Part shown: positions 36,244-46,647 of the stretch, one piece after another
Numbering within the stretch: position 1 is the stretch's first letter
Layout: every line of letters starts with the position of its first letter
Source of the DNA: Nakamurella panacisegetis
Lineage (GTDB): Bacteria > Actinomycetota > Actinomycetes > Mycobacteriales > Nakamurellaceae
Reading direction: 5' to 3'
DNA length: 64,000 bases
NCBI RefSeq assembly: GCF_900104535.1
Contig: NZ_LT629710.1
Span: 806,001-870,000 of the forward strand
The notes under the pieces: model-generated
Told to the model about the DNA's origin: nothing
The model's database searches: none
Seen by the model: the letters and a program-made list of their open reading frames with translations, nothing else
Translations under genes and position numbers: made by a program

Positions 36244-37542
36244 TCAGGTCGACCGTTCGACGACCCGCCCGGGCTCGTCGTGGGTGGGCGAGCGCGAGTC
36301 GTAGTCGCGCAGCGATCGGCCGAACCAGCCCGCGACGATTGTCAGGACCACGCAGAGCAGCCCGCCGCCGACCACGGCGACCGTGGTCGAGGTCGCGTCC
36401 GCGACCACCCCGTGCACCAAGTCGGCCAGCCGCGGCCCACCGGCCACGACGACGGTGAACACCCCCTGCATCCGCCCGCGCATCTCGTCCGTCGCCGCGA
36501 CCTGGAGCAACGTCGAGCGGTAGACCGAACTGACCAGATCGGCGAACCCGCCGACGGCCAGGTACAACACGGCCAGCCACAACAGCGAGGTGCTGCCGAA
36601 CAGGGCCATCGAGATGCCCCACAGGACGACGGCGATCAGGATCGCCATGCCCTGCCGATGGACGCGGGTGATCCATCCGCCGGTGAGCCCGCCGAGCAGG
36701 GACCCGGCGGCCAGCCCGGCGTTCAGCAGGCCGAGGGCCACCCCGCCACCCGGCGGACCCCCGAAGGTGTGCTCGGCCATCTCCGGGAACAGGGCCCTGG
36801 GCATGCCGCAGACCATCGCGATGATGTCGATGACGAAGGTCATCAGCAGCAACGGCCGGGCGCGCAGGTAGACCAGGCCGTCGCTGACCTTGGCCCGCCC
36901 GCGCCCGGCACCGGCCGGCGGGATCGGCGGCAGCCGGAAGACGGCGTACAGGACACCGGTCAGGGTCAACGCGTCGAGGAAGTACAGCCACGGCAGGCCG
37001 ATGACCGGGATGAGCACACCGACCAGCAAAGGGCCGACGATCACCCCGGTCGCGAAGACCGTCATGTTGAGGGCGTTGGCGGCCGGCACGAGCTCGGCCG
37101 GCACGATCCGCGGCAGCACCGCGCTGCGGGTCGGCTGGTTGACCGCGAAGAACCCCTGCTGGACGGCCAGCAGCAGCATGATCACCCAGACCTGCCGGCT
37201 GCCGCCCAGTGCGGTCAGCCACAGGGCGAGGCTGGTCGCCGCGATGCCGACCGAGGTGATCATCAACAGACGCCGCCGGTCGAAGCTGTCGGCGACCGCC
37301 CCACCGAGCAGGCCGAACACCACCAGCGGCACCAACGCGACGAGCGAGGCCAGACCGACCAGGGCGGAGCTGCCGGTGAGGTCGAAGATCTGCTGCTGAA
37401 CGGCCACCGCCGTCAGCTGCGAGCCGATGACGGTGGCCACCTGCGAGACGAACATCCGGCGGAAGTTCCCGATCCGCAGGGGGCGTGGGTCCGGGATGAT
37501 GCGCCGGAGTCGGCCGTCCGGGCGGGGTGGGATCGCCGTCAC
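36244..37542 (-). CDS. MFS efflux transporter (EntS/enterobactin-exporter-like)
   Basis: The 432-residue protein has 12 likely helices. The MFS loop motif reads GLLGGAVADSFDRRRLL, and NQPTRSAVLPRIVPAELVPAANALN is typical of the EntS/MdtH-type drug and siderophore exporter branch. Its start overlaps the stop of pdxH by 4 bp (GTGA at 37539-37542). The substrate is unknown; no siderophore genes are in the window. Confidence 0.86.
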   Translation of the reverse strand: MTAIPPRPDGRLRRIIPDPRPLRIGNFRRMFVSQVATVIGSQLTAVAVQQQIFDLTGSSALVGLASLVALVPLVVFGLLGGAVADSFDRRRLLMITSVGIAATSLALWLTALGGSRQVWVIMLLLAVQQGFFAVNQPTRSAVLPRIVPAELVPAANALNMTVFATGVIVGPLLVGVLIPVIGLPWLYFLDALTLTGVLYAVFRLPPIPPAGAGRGRAKVSDGLVYLRARPLLLMTFVIDIIAMVCGMPRALFPEMAEHTFGGPPGGGVALGLLNAGLAAGSLLGGLTGGWITRVHRQGMAILIAVVLWGISMALFGSTSLLWLAVLYLAVGGFADLVSSVYRSTLLQVAATDEMRGRMQGVFTVVVAGGPRLADLVHGVVADATSTTVAVVGGGLLCVVLTIVAGWFGRSLRDYDSRSPTHDEPGRVVERST

Positions 37543-38198
37543 GGAGCCAGCCGCTCGACGACCCAGCGGGCGTCATCGGACTGCTCGTCGACCATTCGGT
37601 ACCGGAGACGATCGTGCATGCGACCGGTCCGGCCCTGCCAGAACTCGACCGTGACCGGCTCGATCCGCCACCCGCCCCAGTGCGGCGGCAGAGGCACCTC
37701 GCGATCGCCGAACTGGCCCAGGATGTGGGCCTCCGAGCGGTCGAGTTCGTCCCGGCCGCTGACGACGGACGACTGGGGGCTGGCCCAGGCGCCCAGCTGC
37801 GATGCGCGGGGTCGGGTCTGCCAGTAAGCCAGCGATTCCGCCCGGTCAACCGGGTGGACCCGACCGTGGAGGTGAATCTGCCGCTGCAGGCCGTACCAGG
37901 GAAAAGTGACGGCCGCCCAGGGATTCTCGTCCAGATCGTGACTCTTGGCCGAGGTGTAGTTGGTGTAGAACACCACCCCGGCGGCGTCCACCGTCTTGGC
38001 CAGCACGGTCCGGGCGGACGGGCGGCCGGTCGGGCTGGCCGTGGCCAGCACCATGGCGTTCGGTTCGACGATCCCGGCCGCGACCGCCTCGGCCATCCAC
38101 TTCTGGAACTGACTGACCCAATCGGCGGCCAGATCGGCCTCGTCCAACCCGGCCATCGTGTAGTTCTGCCGCATCGTCGCGAGGTCGTCGAGCGTCAC
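37539..38198 (-). CDS. pdxH: Pyridoxamine 5'-phosphate oxidase
   Basis: The GTG at 38198, with AAGGACG eight bases upstream, gives 219 residues; an internal ATG at 38174 is a weaker choice. The FMN-binding split-barrel pattern is clear: ASPTGRPSARTVLAK, VFYTNYTSAKSHDLDENPWA and RQIHLHGRV. The C-terminal stretch GWRIEPVTVEFWQGRTGRMHDR is diagnostic of PdxH. It oxidises pyridoxine or pyridoxamine phosphate to PLP. PLP is used by SerC encoded about 2.4 kb away, but a link beyond shared need for the cofactor is inference. Confidence 0.94.
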   Translation of the reverse strand: MTLDDLATMRQNYTMAGLDEADLAADWVSQFQKWMAEAVAAGIVEPNAMVLATASPTGRPSARTVLAKTVDAAGVVFYTNYTSAKSHDLDENPWAAVTFPWYGLQRQIHLHGRVHPVDRAESLAYWQTRPRASQLGAWASPQSSVVSGRDELDRSEAHILGQFGDREVPLPPHWGGWRIEPVTVEFWQGRTGRMHDRLRYRMVDEQSDDARWVVERLAP

Positions 38199-38513
38199 CG
38201 TATTCGTCCTTTTCCGCCCACCTGCCGGCGTCCGTATTCGATCATTTGTGACTCTAACCAACCCGTGCCGCACCGGGCACGGCTTTTGCGTCACCACGAC
38301 GTGACCAAAAGCACCGGACCCAGACATGGCACCGACACAGCACGAAGGAGGACAGTGTCGGCAGGGAAACGTGAACCGCGGTTATCCGCGGTCGAACACT
38401 TCCGGGGGACGTCGGCGGATCGAACGCCGTCCGATCCGTCCCCGCATGCAACTTCGCCGGCCCCGCCGGCCGGGGTGACGTCCGAAGGTCCGTCCTCAAC
38501 GTGGAGGTGCCAC
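38199..38513. other. Intergenic region between pdxH and citA
   Basis: This 315-bp divergent region contains no credible gene. A 7-bp inverted repeat, CCGACAC (38332-38338) and GTGTCGG (38355-38361) with 16 bp between, could be an operator for citA. A weak CACAG/GACAG pair inside it (38336, 38351) is 15 bp apart and not in the 11-bp phase of the regulator boxes at 17-25 kb. GTGGAGGTG just before 38514 is the citA ribosome site. Confidence 0.4.
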
Positions 38514-39626
38514 ATGGCTACGACGAACGACAGTTTTGTCCCCGGGCTGGAGGGCGTGGTCGCCTTTCACTCCGCCATCGCCGAACCCGACAAGGACGGC
38601 GGCGCACTGCGCTACCGCGGAGTGAACATCGACGACCTGGTCGGCCGGGTCGGCTTCGAGGACGTCTGGTCCCTGCTGGTCGACGACGCCTTCGGCGCCC
38701 GTCTTCCGGTGGACATCTCGTTCCCCGCCTTCTCCTCCGGCGACGTGCGGGTCGACGTGCAGGCGTCCCTCCCCCTCCTCGCCCCGGCCCGGGGCTTCGG
38801 CCCGCTGCTCGACATCACCGACGAGCAGGCCCGCGATCACCTGGCCCAGACGACCTCCGCGACCCTGGCCTACGCCGCCCGGTCGGCCCGCGGCGACCGG
38901 CCGGAGGTACCTCAGTCGATGATCGACGGGGCCCCGACCGTGGTCGAGCGGTTCCTCACCATGTGGCTCGGTGAGCCGACGCCGGAGCAGGTCAGGGCGA
39001 TCGACGCCTACTGGGTGTCGGCCGCCGAGCATGGCATGAACGCCTCGACGTTCACCGCTCGCGTAGTCGCCTCGACCGGCGCCGACGTGCCGGCGTGCTT
39101 CGCCGGTGCGGTCGGCTCGATGTCGGGTCCCCTGCACGGCGGCGCTCCGGCGCGCGTGCTCCCGATGATCGAGCAGACCGAACGCACCGGCGATGCGGCG
39201 GCCGTGGTGAAGGGCATCCTCGATCGTCACGAGCGGTTGATGGGCTTCGGGCATCGGGTGTACCGGGCCGAGGACCCGCGGGCCCGCGTGCTGCGCCGGA
39301 CCTGCCAGGAACTGAACGCGCCGCGATACGAGGCGGCCGCCGCGCTGGAGCAGGCGGCGCTGACGGAGCTGCGGGAACGCCGTCCTGACCGCCCGATCGA
39401 AACCAACGTGGAGTTCTGGGCGGCGGTCATCCTCGATTTCGCCGGTGTGCCGGCGCCGATGATGCCGGCCATGTTCACTTGTGCCCGGACCGCCGGCTGG
39501 AGCGCCCACATCCTGGAGCAGAAGCGACTCGGCCGCCTGGTCCGCCCGGCCGCGGTCTACAACGGCCACCCGCCGCGCACCCCGGAGAACGTCGTCGGCT
39601 TCGGCGAACTGGCTCTCGCCGGCTGA
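38514..39626 (+). CDS. citA: Citrate synthase 2 (CitA type)
   Basis: The ATG at 38514 behind GGAGGTG gives 370 residues, shorter than GltA, as expected for the CitA family. Catalytic His208 (GPLHGGAP) and His247 (GFGHRVY) are present. The catalytic aspartate position is Glu300 (NVEFWAA), which I recall as usual in this actinobacterial family, so activity may differ from GltA. Its C-terminal ARTAGWSAHILEQKRLGRLV is well conserved. Seventeen bases after the stop begins the same inverted-repeat family as behind gltA. Confidence 0.92.
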   Translation: MATTNDSFVPGLEGVVAFHSAIAEPDKDGGALRYRGVNIDDLVGRVGFEDVWSLLVDDAFGARLPVDISFPAFSSGDVRVDVQASLPLLAPARGFGPLLDITDEQARDHLAQTTSATLAYAARSARGDRPEVPQSMIDGAPTVVERFLTMWLGEPTPEQVRAIDAYWVSAAEHGMNASTFTARVVASTGADVPACFAGAVGSMSGPLHGGAPARVLPMIEQTERTGDAAAVVKGILDRHERLMGFGHRVYRAEDPRARVLRRTCQELNAPRYEAAAALEQAALTELRERRPDRPIETNVEFWAAVILDFAGVPAPMMPAMFTCARTAGWSAHILEQKRLGRLVRPAAVYNGHPPRTPENVVGFGELALAG

Positions 39627-39643
39627 GCGCACCGCCCGTTACT

Positions 39644-39937
39644 GCGCATACGGAACTGCCTCACTGCGCATACGGAACTGCCCCGCGCAGATGTTTCTGC
39701 CCAGATCAGGCGCTCAACCGCCGATTTCGGGACGGACCGTATGCGCACGGCAGTTCCATATGCGCACAGGACTTCGGGCCCGGCCGTTCCGCATACGGAA
39801 CTGCCCCGCGCATATGTTTCTGCCCAAATCAGGCACTCAACCGCCGATTTCGGGACGGACCGTATGCGCACGGAAGTTCTGTATGCGCACAGGACTTCGG
39901 CAGTTCCGTAGGGGCGGCGCGGCAGCTCCGTAGGCGC
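39644..39937. repeat. Array of inverted-repeat arms behind citA, with a 123-bp tandem duplication
   Basis: Left arms (GCGCATACGGAACTGCC or one change) lie at 39644, 39666 and 39789. Right arms (GGCAGTTCCATATGCGC and variants) lie at 39749, 39872, 39899 and 39921. A 123-bp unit, 39668-39790, is repeated at 39791-39913, nearly identical over its first 107 bp. The unit also holds a conserved core CAACCGCCGATTTCGGGACG. Left and right arms can pair at 14-16 of 17 positions. The region 39627-39982 has no credible gene. Arms and doubling match the element behind gltA. Confidence 0.85.
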
Positions 39938-39982
39938 ACAGGAGTGCGGCCGGTCCGTACGTGCCGGGGACGGGTGTGCGGG

Positions 39983-41678
<1,696 letters not shown>

Positions 41679-41697
41679 TTCGCCGACGCCCGCACCA

Positions 41698-41732
41698 CCG
41701 GAGCCCCGCCGATCTGATCGGCGGGGCTCCGG
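41698..41732 (+). terminator. Strong terminator after serC
   Basis: A perfect 16-bp stem, CCGGAGCCCCGCCGAT (41698-41713) with ATCGGCGGGGCTCCGG (41717-41732), closes on a 3-base loop CTG and is followed by CCTTTCC. It begins 19 bp after the serC stop and insulates the ArsR promoter that starts 15 bp later. Confidence 0.88.
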
Positions 41733-41747
41733 CCTTTCCGATCGGGG

Positions 41748-41798
41748 TTGACATCCCGATTCCGGATGCTGATACTTAGGCATGTGCCTAAGTATCAG
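41748..41798 (+). promoter_or_regulatory. arsR-family promoter and self-operator, leaderless
   Basis: TTGACA (41748-41753), a 17-bp spacer and GATACT (41771-41776) make a good promoter. The perfect inverted repeat CTGATACTTAGGCA (41769-41782), TG, TGCCTAAGTATCAG (41785-41798) covers the -10 box, the expected transcription start near 41783 and the GTG start at 41784. A bound ArsR dimer would block initiation. The mRNA probably begins at or next to the start codon. Confidence 0.78.
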
Positions 41799-42209
41799 TC
41801 CGACGACCTGGACCGGCTGTTCCATGCCCTCGGCGATCGCAGCCGCCGCGCGATGATCGAACGACTGACCCGCGGCCCGGCCTCGGTCTCGGACCTGGCC
41901 CGGCCGTTCGACATGGCTCTACCCAGCCTGGTCCAGCACCTCGGGGTACTGGAGGCGGCCGGACTCGTCACCTCCACCAAGGTCGGGCGGGTCAGGACCG
42001 TGCAACTGGTCCCGGGCGCCCTCGAGCCGGCCCGGACCTGGGTGACCGCCCAGAAGATGCCGGCCGAACGGCAACTCGACCGGCTGGGGGCATACCTGGC
42101 CACCGGGGGCGGGCCGCGCGACCCGCCCGGCGCGACCGATCCACCCGGTTCCGCATCACCCCGTCCGTCACCACCCCATTCGTCCCACGACCAGGAGGTA
42201 GCACCATGA
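41784..42209 (+). CDS. ArsR-family transcriptional repressor
   Basis: Starting at GTG 41784, which coincides with the expected transcription start, the protein has 141 residues; the in-frame ATG at 41766 lies within the promoter. The winged helix is DRLFHALGDRSRRAMIERLT ... VSDLARPFDMALPSLVQHLGVLEAAGLV. No metal-binding cysteines are present, so it is the non-metal branch of the family that pairs with SRPBCC proteins. The stop overlaps the SRPBCC gene start by 4 bp (42206-42209). Confidence 0.9.
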   Translation: MPKYQSDDLDRLFHALGDRSRRAMIERLTRGPASVSDLARPFDMALPSLVQHLGVLEAAGLVTSTKVGRVRTVQLVPGALEPARTWVTAQKMPAERQLDRLGAYLATGGGPRDPPGATDPPGSASPRPSPPHSSHDQEVAP

Positions 42210-42691
42210 CCAGCATCGACACCGCGACGTCCGAACGCAGCACCACGCACGGCACCTTCGTGATCGAACGCACCTATCCCGTCCCGGTCGCCGAAGTGTG
42301 GACCGCACTGACCGACGACGCCGCCCGGGAGCAATGGTTCGGCGGTGGCCCGGAATTCGACGCGACCGAGCGCTCCCACGAGTTCCGCGTCGGCGGGCAC
42401 ACAACGGAGGAGGGTCAGTGGCACGGCGGCCCGCGGTCGAGGTTCCGGGCCACGTACACCGACATCGTCGACCGCAACCGCATGGTGTTCACCTACGACA
42501 TGTGGATCGACGGCGCGCACCTGTCGACCTCGCTGACCACCATCACGGTGGCCCCCGACGGAGACGGCACGCTGCTCACCTTCACCGAGCAGGGCGTGTT
42601 CTTCGACGGGATCGACACCATCGAGACCCGCGAGGGCGGGACCCGCGGCTTGCTCGACAACCTCGGCGCCTTCCTCACCGCCACGCGCTGA
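42206..42691 (+). CDS. SRPBCC (AHSA1-like) domain protein
   Basis: This 161-residue protein has the AHSA1/START-like pattern: FVIERTYPVPVAEVWTALTD, REQWFGGG and the C-terminal GTRGLLDNLGAFL. It forms a hydrophobic-cavity fold that binds small lipophilic ligands. It overlaps the ArsR gene by 4 bp, so both come from the self-repressed promoter at 41748. A ligand-binding partner of that regulator is a common arrangement; the ligand is unknown. Confidence 0.88.
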   Translation: MTSIDTATSERSTTHGTFVIERTYPVPVAEVWTALTDDAAREQWFGGGPEFDATERSHEFRVGGHTTEEGQWHGGPRSRFRATYTDIVDRNRMVFTYDMWIDGAHLSTSLTTITVAPDGDGTLLTFTEQGVFFDGIDTIETREGGTRGLLDNLGAFLTATR

Positions 42692-42822
42692 GCCACCGGT
42701 CCGGATCGCCGTGCCGTCAGCCGGTGACGGTACGGCGCGCCTCGGCCGGGTGGTCCGCGCCCGCGGATAGATTCACATACGGACAGCCAGCGGAGTTCCT
42801 GCCGGCGCGGGAGGAGAACGCC

Positions 42823-43872
42823 ATGCGTGCGCTACGGGTGCTCGGTCTTTCCGACGCACCGGTCGAAGGCGCGGAGAAGGGTTCCGTCAAGAACCTGGTC
42901 TGCGAGGATCCGGTGACCGGCGAGCAATTCTCCATTCCCTGCGACGACCGGCTCAAAGCCGGCGCTCGCGGTGACCTCAGCCGGTTCGGGCAACTGGAGA
43001 TCGAGATGGAGTCACAGCTGCGTCCCCGTGAGATCCAGGCCCGGATCCGGTCCGGCGCGACCGTCGAACAGGTTGCGGCCCAGGCCGGGACCACGGCCTC
43101 CCGGGTCGACCGGTTCGCCTACCCCGTACTCCTGGAGCGGGCCAGCGTGGCCGAGAAGGCCCGAAAGGCCCGCCCCGCCATCGACGGCATCACCGCGGCG
43201 ACCTCGGTCGAGGACACCGTGGCGGCCACCCTGGCCGCTCGCGGACACGACGGTGACGTCACCTGGGACGCGTTCAAGGACGACGAGGGCTGGATCCTGG
43301 CGCTGACCTGGCACGTCGGACGGTCGGAGAACCGGGCCCACTGGGTCTTCCACCCCGGTTCCGACGGCGGCACCCTCAGTGCCCGCGACGACGCCGCGGC
43401 GGAGATCGTCGACCCGGCATTGCGGATCCTGCGACCGCTCCGCCCGGTCCGGCCGGACACGGTGCCCACCGTCCTGATCGACCCGACGGTGCCCACCGAG
43501 CCGTCTCGGCCGGTCGACACCGCGCCTCGCTCCGGGCATCCGGCCGGCAGCAAGCTCACGACGGCGCCCAAGCCCGCCGCCCAACAACCGCGTACCCCCC
43601 GCCCCTCGCGTTTCGGCGTGGACGCCGCGGCCACCGAGCCGAGCGCCGCGGAGCGCATCGTCGAGGAGACGGTCACCGACGAACGCACCGGCGTCAACCC
43701 GGTCATCACCCGGCGGGAAGAGGTGCGGACCGGAACCGAACCGGTCCGAGCCGCCTCGACCCCGTCCCCCGCCGCTCGCTCCAGTGCCGCCAAGTCGTCC
43801 CGCAAGGGATCCCGCCCGGCCATGCCCTCGTGGGAAGACGTCCTGCTCGGGACACGGTCCAACGGACACTGA
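42823..43872 (+). CDS. sepH: Septation protein SepH
   Basis: The ATG at 42823 behind GGGAGGAG gives 349 residues. Residues 1-165 are the DUF3071 domain, beginning MRALRVLGLSDAPVEGAEKG, with a helix-turn-helix-like segment REIQARIRSGATVEQVAAQAG. The rest is disordered and Pro/Ala-rich, ending PSWEDVLLGTRSNGH, which is also conserved in the family. SepH stimulates FtsZ assembly in actinobacterial division. Its neighbours serC and, beyond the accessory block, DUF2537 match the mycobacterial order. Confidence 0.93.
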   Translation: MRALRVLGLSDAPVEGAEKGSVKNLVCEDPVTGEQFSIPCDDRLKAGARGDLSRFGQLEIEMESQLRPREIQARIRSGATVEQVAAQAGTTASRVDRFAYPVLLERASVAEKARKARPAIDGITAATSVEDTVAATLAARGHDGDVTWDAFKDDEGWILALTWHVGRSENRAHWVFHPGSDGGTLSARDDAAAEIVDPALRILRPLRPVRPDTVPTVLIDPTVPTEPSRPVDTAPRSGHPAGSKLTTAPKPAAQQPRTPRPSRFGVDAAATEPSAAERIVEETVTDERTGVNPVITRREEVRTGTEPVRAASTPSPAARSSAAKSSRKGSRPAMPSWEDVLLGTRSNGH

Positions 43873-43876
43873 TTCG

Positions 43877-44749
43877 ATGCGTCGGATACCGGTCGCCGGT
43901 GGTGACCTCGCGGTCCACGAACTCGGCGGCGGCGACGTCACCGTCGTCGCACTGCACGGCATCACGGCCAACGGCCTGACCTGGCTCCGGCTGGCCGGAG
44001 CCCTGGACGGAACCGCCCGGGTCCTCGCACCCGACCTGCGCGGACGGGCGGCGTCAGCCGGCACCACGTCGCCGCGCGGGCTGGGCGCCCACGTCGACGA
44101 CCTGCTGGCCGTCCTGGACGCCTACGGGCTCGAGAACACCGTTCTGATCGGCCATTCCATGGGCGCCTACGTGGCCGCCCTGGCCGGGGCCCGTCACCCG
44201 GACCGCTTCGCGGGAGTGGTGCTCGTCGACGGCGGTGTGGCCTTCCCGCCGCCGCCGGACCTCGACATCGATGCCCGCCTCGTCGCCACCATCGGACCGG
44301 CCATGCAGCGCCTGTCGATGACCTTCGCCTCGCCGGCGGCCTATCTCGACTTCTGGCGTCCGCACCCCGCGGTGGGTCCGCTGCTGACCGGTCCGACCGC
44401 CCATGACGTGGAGCAGTACCTGCAGCACGACCTGGTCCGGGACGGCGCCGAGTTCCGGTCCAGCTGCGTGGCCGAGGTGATCAGGGCCGATGGCGCTGAC
44501 GTGCTGGCCGATCCGGAGACGCACCGGGCGGCGGCCGCCGCGACCGTGCCGACCAGCCTCCTGTGGGCCGAGCGCGGCCTGCTCGACCAGGCTCCCGGCC
44601 TGCTCACCGCGGAGTCCATCGAGGCGGCCGGACTGCCGTCGACGGTCGACCTCCGGTTCGTGCCGGATGTGAACCACTACTCGATCATCATCGGCGACGC
44701 CGGCGTCCGTACCGTCGCCGAAACGGTCCGCCGGCACCTGCACCGCTGA
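43877..44749 (+). CDS. Alpha/beta hydrolase
   Basis: The ATG at 43877 lies 5 bp after the sepH stop, giving 290 residues. The oxyanion loop is LHGITANGLTW, the nucleophile elbow GHSMGAYVAAL (Ser in GHSMG), and the catalytic histidine is probably in VPDVNHYSIII. The fold and length fit haloalkane-dehalogenase- or esterase-like hydrolases. The substrate is unknown. It marks the left edge of the gene block that separates sepH from DUF2537. Confidence 0.88.
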   Translation: MRRIPVAGGDLAVHELGGGDVTVVALHGITANGLTWLRLAGALDGTARVLAPDLRGRAASAGTTSPRGLGAHVDDLLAVLDAYGLENTVLIGHSMGAYVAALAGARHPDRFAGVVLVDGGVAFPPPPDLDIDARLVATIGPAMQRLSMTFASPAAYLDFWRPHPAVGPLLTGPTAHDVEQYLQHDLVRDGAEFRSSCVAEVIRADGADVLADPETHRAAAAATVPTSLLWAERGLLDQAPGLLTAESIEAAGLPSTVDLRFVPDVNHYSIIIGDAGVRTVAETVRRHLHR

Positions 44750-44826
44750 GCAGAGCACGGGAACGAGTTCCGACCGCGCGAAAAGAACTGGGTCCTGTCG
44801 GTGGCCCGACGTAGCCTGACCCGGCC

Positions 44827-46647
44827 ATGACGAATTCGAAACCAACTGCCCCGACGGCCCCGGCGAATCCTCGCACCACGACCACGGCGTCATTGAAACG
44901 CTTGCTGCCGTTCGCCCGCCCGGCCCTCCCCGCCCTTGGCGCCTCCGCTGTCGCGGCGATCGTGGCAACGGTTTGCGGCCTGACGTTTCCGCTGGTCATC
45001 CAGTGGATCATCGACGGCCCGATCGCGCGTCGGCAGCTAGGCGGGCTGTGGTGGCCGGCCGTCTTGCTGGTGATCCTGGGCGTCGCCGAGGCCACCCTCT
45101 TCTGGGCCCGGCGCATGCTCGCCACCCGCCCCACCATGCGGGTCGAGGCGTCGATGCGCGCGGCGCTGTACGAGCGCCTGCAGCAACTTCCGGTGTCGTT
45201 CCACGACCGCTGGCCGGCCGGCCAGCTGTTGTCCAGGGCCGTGTCCGACCTGTCGACGATCCGACGATTTCTGGCCTTCGGCCTGGTCTTCCTGGTCGTC
45301 AACCTGGCCACCTTCGTGATCGGGGTGGGCATCCTGATCACGCTGTCCTGGCCGCTCGGCCTCATCGTCGCCGCGCTGGCCATCCCGTTGGTGTTGTTGT
45401 CGTTCCAGTACGAATCGCGCTACCAGATCCTGGCCCGCCGCTCCCAGGACCAGGTGGGCGACCTGGCCACCGTCGTCGAGGAATCGGTCCTGGGCGTCCG
45501 CATCCTGAAGGCCTTCGGCCGCAGTTCGCACCTGCGGCGATCGTTCCTGCGGCAGGCCGGCGACCTCCGCGACACGGAACTGTCGAAGTCGAAGGTGATC
45601 TCCGTGCTGTGGGCCGTGATCATCGCGCTGCCCGAGATCGCGCTGGGCATCGCCCTCGTCCTCGGGGTTCGGCAGGTGGCCGCCGGCACGCTATCGGCGG
45701 GCACGCTGGTCGCCTTCTTCGGTACCGCCATGGGCCTGCGCTGGCCGATCGATTCGATCGGATGGCTGCTGGCCATCGCCAACGACACCGCCGCCGCGTC
45801 CGACCGCTACTTCGAGGTGATGGACGCGCCGGTCACCGTCACCTCGCCGGACCACCCGATCCCGGCACCGAACCCTTCCGGGCGGCTCAGGCTCAAGGAC
45901 GTGCGGTTCCACTTCGCCGACGCGGCCGCCGTGGACGGGCACCCCGCCGACACGCTCCGCGGCATCGACCTGGATCTGCACCCCGGCGAGACGGTGGCCC
46001 TGGTCGGGGCGACCGGGTCCGGCAAGACAACCCTGTCAGCCCTGATCAACCGGCTCTACGACGTCACCGGCGGCTCGATCGAGCTGGACGGTGTCGACAT
46101 CCGCGACCTGGATCTGGATGTGCTGCGCTCCCGTGTCTCGGTCGCCTTCGAGGAACCCACCCTGTTCTCCGCCTCGGTGCGGGAGAACGTGCTGATGGGC
46201 AAGCCGGACGGGTCCGATGACGAGGTGCGCGCCGCTCTGGCCGTCTCCCGCGCCGACTTCGTCGACGAGCTGCCGTGGGGCCTGGACACCCGGATCGGAG
46301 AGCAGGGGATGTCCTTGTCCGGTGGCCAGCGGCAGCGACTGGCCCTGGCCCGCGCCGTCGTCGCGCACCCGAGCGTGCTGGTGATGGACGATCCGCTCTC
46401 GGCGCTCGACATCCACACCGAGGCCGAGGTGGAGGCCGGCCTGCGCTCCGTCCTGGCCGGCACCACCACGCTGGTCATCGCGCACCGGGCGTCCACCGTC
46501 ATGCTCGCCGACCGGGTCGCGCTGCTGCAGCACGGCCGGATCGCGGCCGTCGGTACGCACTCGGAACTGATGAGTACCGTGCCCGCCTACCGGGATCTGC
46601 TGGCCAGCCGGGACGACGCGGCTCGCGCGGCGGAGGTGAACGCATGA
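44827..46647 (+). CDS. ABC exporter half-transporter with degenerate Walker B site
   Basis: The 606-residue protein has six membrane helices followed by an ATPase domain. Walker A is GATGSGKTT (Lys400), the signature is LSGGQRQRLALARAV, and Walker B reads VLVMDDPLSALD. The residue after the Walker B aspartate is Asp522 instead of the catalytic glutamate. This is the hallmark of the degenerate half of heterodimeric exporters (TM287/288, BmrCD type). Its stop overlaps the partner gene start (ATGA). Lipids, drugs or peptides are possible cargo. Confidence 0.92.
   Translation: MTNSKPTAPTAPANPRTTTTASLKRLLPFARPALPALGASAVAAIVATVCGLTFPLVIQWIIDGPIARRQLGGLWWPAVLLVILGVAEATLFWARRMLATRPTMRVEASMRAALYERLQQLPVSFHDRWPAGQLLSRAVSDLSTIRRFLAFGLVFLVVNLATFVIGVGILITLSWPLGLIVAALAIPLVLLSFQYESRYQILARRSQDQVGDLATVVEESVLGVRILKAFGRSSHLRRSFLRQAGDLRDTELSKSKVISVLWAVIIALPEIALGIALVLGVRQVAAGTLSAGTLVAFFGTAMGLRWPIDSIGWLLAIANDTAAASDRYFEVMDAPVTVTSPDHPIPAPNPSGRLRLKDVRFHFADAAAVDGHPADTLRGIDLDLHPGETVALVGATGSGKTTLSALINRLYDVTGGSIELDGVDIRDLDLDVLRSRVSVAFEEPTLFSASVRENVLMGKPDGSDDEVRAALAVSRADFVDELPWGLDTRIGEQGMSLSGGQRQRLALARAVVAHPSVLVMDDPLSALDIHTEAEVEAGLRSVLAGTTTLVIAHRASTVMLADRVALLQHGRIAAVGTHSELMSTVPAYRDLLASRDDAARAAEVNA

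Noticed and set aside
36280-37827. A 515-codon frame opposite the MFS transporter gene
   Set aside because: Same reasoning: compositional shadow of the membrane protein.
38336-38355. A PhoP-box-like pair upstream of citA
   Set aside because: CACAG and GACAG are 15 bp apart, not in the 11-bp phase, and belong to a different inverted repeat.
39644-39937. CRISPR array
   Set aside because: Repeats are irregularly spaced, occur in both orientations and are partly a tandem duplication; no cas genes are near.
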